Assembly (NCBI GenBank): GCA_021161645.1 | Contig: JAGHAC010000005.1 | Location: 1-7,478 of the forward strand | Source of the DNA: a bacterium | GTDB lineage: Bacteria > Patescibacteriota > Minisyncoccia > Minisyncoccales > PEYH01 | Reading direction: 5' to 3' | Length of the DNA: 7,478 nucleotides | Part shown: positions 1 to 5,586 of the stretch, piece after piece | How positions within the stretch are numbered: position 1 is the stretch's first letter | How the letters are laid out: each line of letters opens with the position of its first letter | Notes under the pieces: model-generated | Databases searched by the model: none | What the model saw: the letters and a program-made list of their open reading frames with translations, nothing else | Told to the model about the DNA's origin: nothing | Position numbers and translations under genes: made by a program

Positions 1-1269
1 ATGAGAGAATTTTTGAAACTCTTTCAGAAGATATGGTGTTTCTCCTTCTTTTTTGTCTTTTTCTAAACAAAGGGAGAAGATTTTCATAGATTCTTTAGCT
101 GTACCTACACACTCAAAAGGTTTAAACTTTTTCTTCCCAATAAGCCGAAGCATTATTGGCAAAAGGTCTTTATCCTCAAATAAATTTTTACCAAAGATAT
201 TAATCAATTGTTCTTTTTTTAAAAACGGATACAGCGAAGCAAAAACAAAAAGGCATTTTGGGCACTTTCCGCACCATTTTGATTTTCTAGCAGAGATTTT
301 AAAAGCATTATTACAGCTAAGAAAAGCTCTATGGTATTGAGTAAGCCGAGAAAATATTTTTGCGATTTCTAAATCAGATAAATTACGAATGGGGCTATAA
401 ACTCTGATATTCTGGATTAAAAATTTTTTTCTATAATCATTAAAAATTGTTTCAAATTCAGTGCTTTTTGACCATTGATGATTTATCCACCTCTTTTTGT
501 ATTTTAAATTGGGTTCATTGGCGCTTTTTTCCCAAGCAAAGGCTATTTTAGAATATCCGGATATATAAGCTGTAAGAAGGGTTAACAGTGACAAGAAAGC
601 AGAAAAAGGTACATGGCCATTTAAATATCCTTTTGAGTTTAGTTCAAAGAGCTTTGGATCTATTTTTCTCTGAGCAACAATGATTTCTTTTATTTTCGAT
701 ATCTTTGCAACTTTTTTTTGAGGAGGTTTAGGATTAAAAAGAAAAATTCCTATTTTTTTCGCCTTCGATTTTTCTGACTCTAACACGACTATGGAATCCT
801 TTCCTCCTCCGATTGGGATAAGAACTTTATCAGGGTGCGCTTTTATTTTGCCAGTCCTGTATATTTTTTTTTGAGAGTTGGTCTCAATTTTTAAAAAACC
901 TCTTCGGGTAAAATCAATTTTATTTTCGTAAAAGTACTGTCCCATTCCCTTCAAAATAATTTTTTTTAAAAATTGCTTCCCTTCTTTTGTTAAATTTCCC
1001 GCCTTAATAAAAATTTTTGGAGAGCAAGTAAGTTTCCAGTAGTTTAACATTTCGATTAACCCTAAGTGAAAAACAAGATTATCAATGACATATCTATTAA
1101 TTGTTTTGGTTTTAGGTAGATTTTTGACAATAATATCTGTTTTAAACTTTAAATCTGGCTTGATGGAAAAATAAAAGGAAATCAAAAAGTTGCCATTCTT
1201 GAACTTGCAAGAATAGTTTTCATAAATAAATTCAGGGTATTTTTTTCGTAGAAGAGTTGTTTTTTTCAT
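1..1269 (-). CDS. murL: MurL-type UDP-MurNAc-L-Ala-L-Glu epimerase, 3' end cut by the window edge
   Basis: An open frame of 423 codons runs from ATG at 1269 to base 1 with no stop. MurL uses ATP to epimerise the terminal L-Glu of UDP-MurNAc-L-Ala-L-Glu to D-Glu in the cytoplasm, an alternative to supplying D-Glu through the racemase MurI. Visible marks: a PP-loop-like nucleotide motif GGGKDS at residues 154-159, LNGHVPFS (216-223), WEKSANEPNL (246-255), NHQWSKS (263-269), SCNNAF (318-323), a WCGKCPKC cysteine cluster (332-339) and KPFECVGT near residue 383. I recognise this order from memory as the MurL family; I made no search. The family is roughly 450 residues, so only a short tail should be missing. 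The gene follows mraY by 100 nt on the same strand, which fits a cell-wall role. The start has only a weak GGAA upstream, but stays with the first ATG of the frame. Alternative: another PP-loop ATPase of unknown substrate. Confidence 0.85.
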   Translation of the reverse strand, partial: MKKTTLLRKKYPEFIYENYSCKFKNGNFLISFYFSIKPDLKFKTDIIVKNLPKTKTINRYVIDNLVFHLGLIEMLNYWKLTCSPKIFIKAGNLTKEGKQFLKKIILKGMGQYFYENKIDFTRRGFLKIETNSQKKIYRTGKIKAHPDKVLIPIGGGKDSIVVLESEKSKAKKIGIFLFNPKPPQKKVAKISKIKEIIVAQRKIDPKLFELNSKGYLNGHVPFSAFLSLLTLLTAYISGYSKIAFAWEKSANEPNLKYKKRWINHQWSKSTEFETIFNDYRKKFLIQNIRVYSPIRNLSDLEIAKIFSRLTQYHRAFLSCNNAFKISARKSKWCGKCPKCLFVFASLYPFLKKEQLINIFGKNLFEDKDLLPIMLRLIGKKKFKPFECVGTAKESMKIFSLCLEKDKKEGETPYLLKEFQKFSH

Positions 1270-1277
1270 TTTTTTCC

Positions 1278-1317
1278 AACACAGGGAGATACCCAGTCTC
1301 CCCGACTCCCTCTGTGG
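1278..1317 (-). promoter_or_regulatory. G/C-rich hairpin with alternative pairings just upstream of murL
   Basis: In an otherwise AT-rich 100-nt gap, GGGAG at 1284-1288 can pair with either of two CTCCC copies (1298-1302 or 1306-1310). The near option gives a 6-bp stem GGGAGA/TCTCCC with a 7-nt loop. The far option adds CACA (1280-1283) with TGTG (1313-1316) for 9 bp with a 2-nt bulge. On the minus-strand mRNA the structure ends about 10 nt before the murL ATG. It is not followed by a T-run in that direction, so it is not a normal terminator. A role in murL translation, mRNA processing or as a dispersed repeat is inference. Confidence 0.5.
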
Positions 1318-1369
1318 TTTTTGAGTGATTGGAATTTTTAACAAGTAATTTTAATTCCTACGATATTTC

Positions 1370-2461
1370 CTATCCTAATAGTGCAATTGCTATTCCTATG
1401 ATAGCAGTGATTACTCCAATCACCCAAAAACGCATTGTTACTTTATAGTGGGGCCAGCCTTTTCCTTCGAAATGATGATGAATTGGAGCTGCCAAAAATA
1501 ATTTTCTTTTGAAGTGTTTTTTCCAAAAAAGCTGGAGGATTACCGAAAGCGCTTCTATGACTAAAAGAATGCCGATGATAGGCAAAACTAATACAGAATT
1601 TGAGAGAAAAGCTACTACTGTGAGAGCGGCGCAAAGAGCCATTACTCCGGTTTCTCCCATATAAAAACGGGCTGGAGGAATATTAAACCATAAAAAAGCT
1701 AGGATGGCTCCGGCAATCGAAGCGCAAAAAGCGGCTAAGTCAATTTGTCCCCTAAAAAAAGCAATTGCTCCATAAGCGCCAAATATTGTTGCAAAAGCCC
1801 CTCCTGCTAACCCGTCTAATCCATCAATAACTCCTCCAGCATAAGTAGCCATTATTACAAGAATAAAAAACGGAATATAAAGAGCTCCTAGATAAAGATC
1901 ACCATTGCCTGGAATATGTATTATTTTCCAGCCAAGTTTATAGTAAAACCATAATCCTCCTACAAGACCGATAAGAAACATTGAGAATAATCGGAATTTT
2001 AAACTTAATCCTCCGCCGATATATCTTCCTTTACCCTTTGTTTGTAAAAAATCATCAATAAAGCCAATGATAGCTCCAGCAATAAGAGCAAAAAGAGGTA
2101 GCCAGGTTTGTCCTCGGCTCAAAAAGTTTATTTTTCTGAAGATATCAATCCCTGTTTTTGAAAGAAAGAAGAAAAAGAAGACTACTATTGAGGGAATAAC
2201 CCATACCAGAAGACCTCCGAAACGGGGTACTTTTATTTCTTCTTCTTCGTGGAATTTTGAAAAAACAGGTATTTCTTTGCCATCAATGGATTTCTTTCGG
2301 GCAGTTTTTTTCCAAAGTTTATGCTTGTATAAAAAATTAGTAAGAAGGGGGGTGAAAAAAAAGGCAATTAAAAAAGAAATGGTCCCAACAAAAAAAACTT
2401 TTAGAACATTAGTTATTAGAGAAGGATCTGACAAATAAAGGGGGAGATTATTGTTTACCAT
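1370..2461 (-). CDS. mraY: Phospho-N-acetylmuramoyl-pentapeptide transferase (lipid I synthase)
   Basis: MraY is a polytopic inner-membrane enzyme that moves phospho-MurNAc-pentapeptide from UDP to undecaprenyl phosphate, forming lipid I. At 363 residues it has the normal length, with about ten hydrophobic segments. Family landmarks: the Asp pair in GFIDDF (D136, D137), VIDGLDGLAG (D213, D216), LWFNIPPARFYMGETG (257-272), and the MraY-specific APIHHHFEGKGWP with H328-H330. Two oddities: the usual MGD(V/T)GS reads MGETGV, replacing the conserved Asp by Glu270, and the usual GTPTMGG loop is PRFGG (79-83) preceded by acidic FHEEEE, more like WecA/TagO. The HHHFE motif still makes MraY the best call. 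The ATG overlaps the stop of the upstream carboxypeptidase gene by 7 nt (ATGGTAA), with no Shine-Dalgarno, suggesting coupled translation. The stop is TAG. Confidence 0.94.
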   Translation of the reverse strand: MVNNNLPLYLSDPSLITNVLKVFFVGTISFLIAFFFTPLLTNFLYKHKLWKKTARKKSIDGKEIPVFSKFHEEEEIKVPRFGGLLVWVIPSIVVFFFFFLSKTGIDIFRKINFLSRGQTWLPLFALIAGAIIGFIDDFLQTKGKGRYIGGGLSLKFRLFSMFLIGLVGGLWFYYKLGWKIIHIPGNGDLYLGALYIPFFILVIMATYAGGVIDGLDGLAGGAFATIFGAYGAIAFFRGQIDLAAFCASIAGAILAFLWFNIPPARFYMGETGVMALCAALTVVAFLSNSVLVLPIIGILLVIEALSVILQLFWKKHFKRKLFLAAPIHHHFEGKGWPHYKVTMRFWVIGVITAIIGIAIALLG

Positions 2462-3513
2462 ATATAAGCTTTTTTAATCCATTGGGTTAGTTTTTTCATT
2501 TCCTTAAACCTGTCTTCTGATCCTAATATTACATTAATTATAATTCCCTTTTTGTTTGGAGCCTCAATTACTAAAAGAAAACATTCTTTTGCCATAGGAG
2601 TATATCCTGTTTTTCCGCCAATAATTTTATATTTTTTAATAAAATCTTCGTCGCTGAGAAGTTTATTGGTGCTAATTATTTTGTGATGAAAAGATCCGTC
2701 GGGTCTATAAAGATAATATTCCTTCTTTTTGGTTATTTCCCAGATAAGATTTACTCTTGGATCTTGCCAACTTTTCTTTATCAAAAAGGCAGCAAATTTA
2801 GCTAAGTCGTATGCAGTGGAAAAATTATATTTTTCTTCAGGAAAATCAGGATCTACTCCAACAGGATCATGTAAGTAAGTTTTTTTTAAACCAATTTTTC
2901 TAACCTCTTGGTTTAGGAGTTCTATAAATTTGTCTTTTCCCATTAAATCAGCGATAGCCATAGCAGCATCGTTACTTGATTCAATGAGCACAGAATGTAA
3001 AAGCTCTTCTAGAACAAATTTTTCTCCAAGCCAAAATTGTCCCGTATCTTCTTCTGTATCTATAGCCTCCTTGGTAATTTCTACCTCTCGTTTAAGGTTA
3101 AAGCTTTTTACTGCAAAATAGGCAGTAAATAATTTACTAATGCTGGCAATTGGAAGCGGCTGATTTATATTTTTAGCATAGAGAACTCTTTGCTTTCCTT
3201 GGTCAGTATATAAAAAAGAAATGGCTGCTTTTGCATTAAGTTCTAAAGGTTCTACACTCCAGTTTCTGAAAGGTTTAAGAAAGCTGTAATCAACCGGCAT
3301 CTCCATTAAAGCCTTTTGATAGATATCTTTTGAATACTGCCACTCTAAATAATTGCTAATCAGCACATTGAGAAAGTAAAACCCTACAGCCATAAGAGCC
3401 ACAACAAGAACAAAAATTAAAAACCTAAACGACGGTTTCTTTTTAGTATTAAAATTCTCTAAATTAGAACTCAAAATTAACGGTTTTTCTCTGGTTTTTT
3501 GACTTCTAAACAT
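2455..3513 (-). CDS. Membrane-anchored D-alanyl-D-alanine carboxypeptidase (S11 family, DacA-like)
   Basis: A serine penicillin-binding protein that removes the terminal D-Ala from peptidoglycan stem peptides outside the membrane. All three signature motifs are present in order: SISK with nucleophile S124 and K127, SSN (179-181), and KTG (301-303, within GGKTGYTP). Residues 1-28 are basic and probably cytoplasmic; 29-52 form one transmembrane segment that acts as an uncleaved anchor, so the enzyme faces outward. Only about 50 residues follow KTG, so the C-terminal beta domain and amphipathic anchor of E. coli PBP5 are absent and the N-terminal helix replaces them. The next Met (41) would break the anchor, so the first ATG is preferred although it overlaps aspS by 37 nt. 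Upstream is only a weak AAAGAA. It ends overlapping mraY. A D,D-endopeptidase activity (PBP7-like) cannot be excluded. Confidence 0.91.
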   Translation of the reverse strand: MFRSQKTREKPLILSSNLENFNTKKKPSFRFLIFVLVVALMAVGFYFLNVLISNYLEWQYSKDIYQKALMEMPVDYSFLKPFRNWSVEPLELNAKAAISFLYTDQGKQRVLYAKNINQPLPIASISKLFTAYFAVKSFNLKREVEITKEAIDTEEDTGQFWLGEKFVLEELLHSVLIESSNDAAMAIADLMGKDKFIELLNQEVRKIGLKKTYLHDPVGVDPDFPEEKYNFSTAYDLAKFAAFLIKKSWQDPRVNLIWEITKKKEYYLYRPDGSFHHKIISTNKLLSDEDFIKKYKIIGGKTGYTPMAKECFLLVIEAPNKKGIIINVILGSEDRFKEMKKLTQWIKKAYIW

Positions 3514-4883
3514 AATTCTTTTAGTTGTTCTTTAGAAACTTCAGAGGGAGTATTCATCATTAAATCTCTGGAATCACCTGTTTTAGGAAAGGGAATAACT
3601 TCTCTAATGTTTGGTTCGTTAACTAGTAAAGAAATTAGCCGGTCTAAGCCCAAAGCAATGCCTCCATGAGGTGGTACACCATATTCAAATGCTTCTAATA
3701 AATGGCCGAATTTTTCTTGGATTTCTGATTTTGTATGTCCCATTATCTCAAAAACTGCCTCCAATACTTCTTTTTTATAACTTCTTAAGCTTCCTCCTCC
3801 TATTTCGTATCCATTTAATACAAGATCATACTGATGGGCAAGAATTTTCTCCGGGTTGTTTTTAATTTCGACAATATTTTCAGTTTGAGGCCTAGTAAAA
3901 GGATGATGAACACTTTTCCATCTTTTTTCTTCCTCTGACCATTCAAACATGGGAAAATCTATAATAAAAGCAAAAGCTAGCTCGTCTGGACTTTTTTTGT
4001 CTTTTCTTAGATCTGGTCTGTCTGAGCCATATTTTTCCATTGCTTCTTTGTATTGAAGTCGGGGAAAGGGAGTTTGTAAGATGTGCTTTTGAGGAAAAAT
4101 ATTTTTGACCAACCCAATTATCATTTCTTCTATTAGAGTCAAGATATCTTCCTGACTTACAAACGAGAGTTCCATATCAATTTGAGTAAATTCTGCCTGC
4201 CTGTCTGCTCGAGGATCTTCATCTCTAAAACAACGGGCTATTTGAAAATACTTTTCAAACCCGGCAACCATCAAGAGCTGCTTGTATTGCTGAGGGCTTT
4301 GAGGTAAGGCATAAAATTTTCCCGGTTGGAGACGAGAAGGTACTAAAAAATCTCTTGCTCCTTCGGGCGTAGATTTAGTTAATATAGGCGTTTCTATTTC
4401 GAAAAACTCCTTTGATTTGAGAAAATCTCTAACAAAATGGATAACCTCTTGTCTTAATCTAAGATTTTTTTTCAGGCGTGATCTTCTAAGGTCAAGATAT
4501 CTGTATTTGAGTCGCTTTTCTTCGCTTATATCATAACCATCTCCATCAATAGAAAATGGCAGTGTTTTGGCAGGAGATAAAATATTTAATTCTTTGGCAA
4601 GAAGTTCAACCTTGCCGGTTAATAAATCAGGATTTTCTGTTCCTTTGGGTCTTTGATTTACTTCTCCTGTGATTTCTATTACATATTCTGGTTTTAGCTC
4701 TTTTGCCTCTTTCATTAATTTGCTATTTTTGTCAGCCGCAAAGACTATCTGCAAAGTTCCAGAAATATCTCTTAGATCTAAAAAAATAATCTTTCCATGA
4801 GTTCTTATATTATTTGCCCATCCCATTACTTTTACTTCTTGGCCAACATTGTTCACTGTGTCTTTGATAAGAGTTCTTTTCAT
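3477..4883 (-). CDS. aspS: Aspartyl-tRNA synthetase lacking the GAD insertion, probably non-discriminating
   Basis: Class II enzyme that charges tRNA-Asp with aspartate. Residues 1-105 form the OB-fold anticodon-binding domain (GWANNIRTHG). The catalytic core follows with YRYLDLRR (127-134), TPEGARDFLVPSR (172-184), motif 2 around FRDEDPRADRQAEFTQID (219-236), NGYEIGGGSLR (357-367), and motif 3 GGIALGLDRL (407-416). At 468 residues it is about 120 shorter than E. coli AspRS (590). The loss is specific: GSDRPDLR (286-293) is followed after only a dozen residues by FIIDFPMFEW (306-315), so the GAD domain between them is missing while bacterial landmarks on both sides remain. His29 and Gly81 occupy the positions where non-discriminating bacterial AspRSs carry His and Gly, so it may also charge tRNA-Asn for amidation by GatCAB. 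The start overlaps the receiver stop (ATGA) and has no Shine-Dalgarno. Confidence 0.97.
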   Translation of the reverse strand: MKRTLIKDTVNNVGQEVKVMGWANNIRTHGKIIFLDLRDISGTLQIVFAADKNSKLMKEAKELKPEYVIEITGEVNQRPKGTENPDLLTGKVELLAKELNILSPAKTLPFSIDGDGYDISEEKRLKYRYLDLRRSRLKKNLRLRQEVIHFVRDFLKSKEFFEIETPILTKSTPEGARDFLVPSRLQPGKFYALPQSPQQYKQLLMVAGFEKYFQIARCFRDEDPRADRQAEFTQIDMELSFVSQEDILTLIEEMIIGLVKNIFPQKHILQTPFPRLQYKEAMEKYGSDRPDLRKDKKSPDELAFAFIIDFPMFEWSEEEKRWKSVHHPFTRPQTENIVEIKNNPEKILAHQYDLVLNGYEIGGGSLRSYKKEVLEAVFEIMGHTKSEIQEKFGHLLEAFEYGVPPHGGIALGLDRLISLLVNEPNIREVIPFPKTGDSRDLMMNTPSEVSKEQLKELCLEVKKPEKNR

Positions 4884-5248
4884 ATTATTTGCTGAATTTT
4901 GTTTATGATTTCTGAAGGAGTATAGTTTGTCTTTATTAGGTAATCCTTTGCTTTATATTTTTTTGCCTTATTTAAATAATTTTCTCCTTCTAGATTGGAA
5001 AAGATGACTACCGGAATATTATTTTTCTCTTTTCTTAATTTTTTAAGAAACGAGAAACCGTCTTCTTTGGGCAGAAGAATGTCTAGAATAACGAGATGAA
5101 AAACTCTTTTTCTTAATAATTTCTCTGCTTCTTCGGCACTAAAAACACAAGTAATATCAAAGCCTGCTTCCTGAAATTTTTTAAGATAAATGTCCTGAAT
5201 AAGGGGTTCGTCTTCCACCAAAAGAATTTTTTTCTTCTTGGCAGACAT
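4880..5248 (-). CDS. Stand-alone response-regulator receiver (CheY-like)
   Basis: A 122-residue single-domain receiver with no output domain. The conserved site is complete: acidic pair E12-D13 after ILLV, phosphoacceptor D56 in HLVILDILLP, the Thr/Ser position S84 in VVIFSN, and Lys106 in KDYLIKTN. It should take phosphate from a histidine kinase on Asp56 and act by protein contact, not by binding DNA. No kinase is in the window, so its partner is unknown. It is the first gene of the array and shares ATGA with aspS, the translation and cell-wall genes following on the same strand. Whether it controls them or merely shares a transcript cannot be told. The ATG lies six bases after a TATAAT box, so the message is probably leaderless; the next Met is not at a sensible domain start. 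Confidence 0.92.
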   Translation of the reverse strand: MSAKKKKILLVEDEPLIQDIYLKKFQEAGFDITCVFSAEEAEKLLRKRVFHLVILDILLPKEDGFSFLKKLRKEKNNIPVVIFSNLEGENYLNKAKKYKAKDYLIKTNYTPSEIINKIQQII

Positions 5249-5254
5249 TTATCC

Positions 5255-5283
5255 ATTATACCAAAAAAATTTTATATTTCCAG
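5255..5283 (-). promoter_or_regulatory. Extended -10 promoter of the receiver-aspS array
   Basis: On the minus strand TGGTATAAT, an extended -10 (TGnTATAAT) with the hexamer at 5260-5255, is followed by GGATAA and then the ATG. No good -35 sits at the right distance (about 5283-5277 reads CTGGAAA), which extended -10 promoters can tolerate. Normal spacing from the -10 puts the transcript start at or within a base of the ATG. It lies just downstream of the terminator at 5295-5330, so the array has its own start point. Confidence 0.65.
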
Positions 5284-5294
5284 TTTTGTATTTT

Positions 5295-5330
5295 AAAAAG
5301 AAAAGAGGGTCAACCTTGAATGGTTGACCC
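5295..5330 (-). terminator. Intrinsic terminator of the small RNA
   Basis: A perfect 9-bp stem, GGGTCAACC and GGTTGACCC (5330-5322 with 5315-5307 on the minus strand), has a 6-nt loop and is followed on that strand by TCTTTTCTTTTT. This is a textbook rho-independent terminator reading leftward. In the other direction the hairpin is followed by GTGCAAATAG, with no T-run. It separates the small RNA from the receiver promoter; partial read-through into the array is possible. Confidence 0.87.
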
Positions 5331-5482
5331 GTGCAAATAGTATGGGAAAGCGCGGAAATATGGAAAGGAGGTGAGTAGGATTTAACACCTTACTTAATTA
5401 TGATGGGGAGGTTTTTTTGTGTAGCAAGTGGTCGATTAATTTGTTCCGCGCTTTCCCATTGGTTAGGATTTGTTAAGGTTCT
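5296..5482 (-). ncRNA. Predicted small RNA gene of unrecognised family, about 187 nt
   Basis: A near-consensus promoter (5489-5518) and a strong terminator (5295-5330) on the minus strand bound about 187 nt with no credible open frame. Its core is a perfect 16-bp inverted repeat, ATGGGAAAGCGCGGAA (5342-5357) and its complement (5444-5459), G/C-rich and enclosing 86 nt. In RNA this gives a long clamp with an A- and C-rich, weakly structured interior. The interior holds CTCACCTCCTTT (5375-5364) and CCTCCCC (5411-5405), both complementary to Shine-Dalgarno sequences. A short AGGTG (5390-5386) can mask part of the first. Size and long closing stem recall 6S RNA, but I see no central bubble and apical stem that I could match, nor SRP, tmRNA, RNase P or T-box motifs. 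The ends are inferred from promoter spacing and the T-run. It could instead act as a regulated leader of the receiver array. Confidence 0.65.
5342..5459. repeat. Perfect 16-bp inverted repeat around an 86-nt interior
   Basis: Arms 5342-5357 and 5444-5459 are exact reverse complements; the flanking pairs (5341/5460 and 5358/5443) do not extend it. The arms are far richer in G and C than the surroundings. I read it as the closing stem of the small RNA. A miniature transposable element is less likely: I see no flanking target duplication and no transposase end motif. Confidence 0.9.
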
Positions 5483-5488
5483 ATTTTC

Positions 5489-5518
5489 ATTATAATACTT
5501 GTCAAAAAAATATGTCAA
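5489..5518 (-). promoter_or_regulatory. Near-consensus promoter of the small RNA
   Basis: On the minus strand, TTGACA (5518-5513) is followed after 18 bases by TATAAT (5494-5489), both exact sigma-70-type hexamers. A start near 5482 is expected. A second TTGACA copy at 5505-5500 lies inside the spacer without a usable -10. This is the strongest promoter-like sequence in the window. Confidence 0.75.
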
Positions 5519-5520
5519 GT
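5497..5520. promoter_or_regulatory. Imperfect palindrome over the small RNA -35 box, possible operator
   Basis: ACTTGTCA (5497-5504) and TGTCAAGT (5513-5520) are inverted arms with one mismatch and an 8-base A/T spacer. The right arm contains the -35 box and the left arm fills the promoter spacer, where a bound dimer could block polymerase. The regulator is unknown, and part of the symmetry may simply come from the repeated TTGACA. Confidence 0.35.
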
Positions 5521-5532
5521 CTTGTTGGGAGG

Positions 5533-5560
5533 TTGAGAAAACAGACAATTTTGTTATAAT
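5533..5560 (+). promoter_or_regulatory. Promoter of valS
   Basis: TTGAGA (5533-5538), a 16-base spacer and TATAAT (5555-5560), with a TG one base ahead of the -10 (extended -10). The expected start near 5567 leaves about 20 nt before the valS ATG. It is back to back with the small RNA promoter, the two -35 boxes only 14 bp apart. Confidence 0.68.
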
Positions 5561-5586
5561 GAAAAATTAGCACCACACTTTGTTTT

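Noticed and set aside
53..340. Plus-strand open frame of 95 codons
   Set aside because: Lies wholly antisense to murL, whose motifs are clear in the other strand; its translation shows no recognisable pattern.
1278..1317. Terminator between mraY and murL
   Set aside because: On the minus strand the hairpin is followed by TTGGAAAAAAATG, with no T-run. On the plus strand it is followed by GGTTTTT, but no plus-strand gene precedes it.
2067..2438. Plus-strand open frame of 123 codons
   Set aside because: Antisense shadow of the Lys- and Phe-rich mraY region; composition is low-complexity and no start signal is seen.
5295..5330. Terminator acting on the plus strand
   Set aside because: No plus-strand gene ends here and no T-run follows the hairpin in that direction.
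5436..5459. Minus-strand 7-residue frame MGKRGTN in the clamp arm
   Set aside because: No ribosome-binding site, and its first codons are the stem sequence; a leader peptide with no telling codons is not supported.
5296..5482. T-box or 6S RNA identity for the small RNA
   Set aside because: No T-box TGGNACC-type bulge or specifier stem is seen, and the array's aspS is not the first gene. 6S is left open because of size and closing stem, but the expected central bubble and apical stem could not be drawn.
5400..5495. Plus-strand 31-codon frame downstream of a perfect AAAGGAGGTGAG
   Set aside because: The Shine-Dalgarno-like run is about 25 nt from the ATG, too far, and the frame passes through the inverted-repeat arm; the bases are better explained by the minus-strand RNA.
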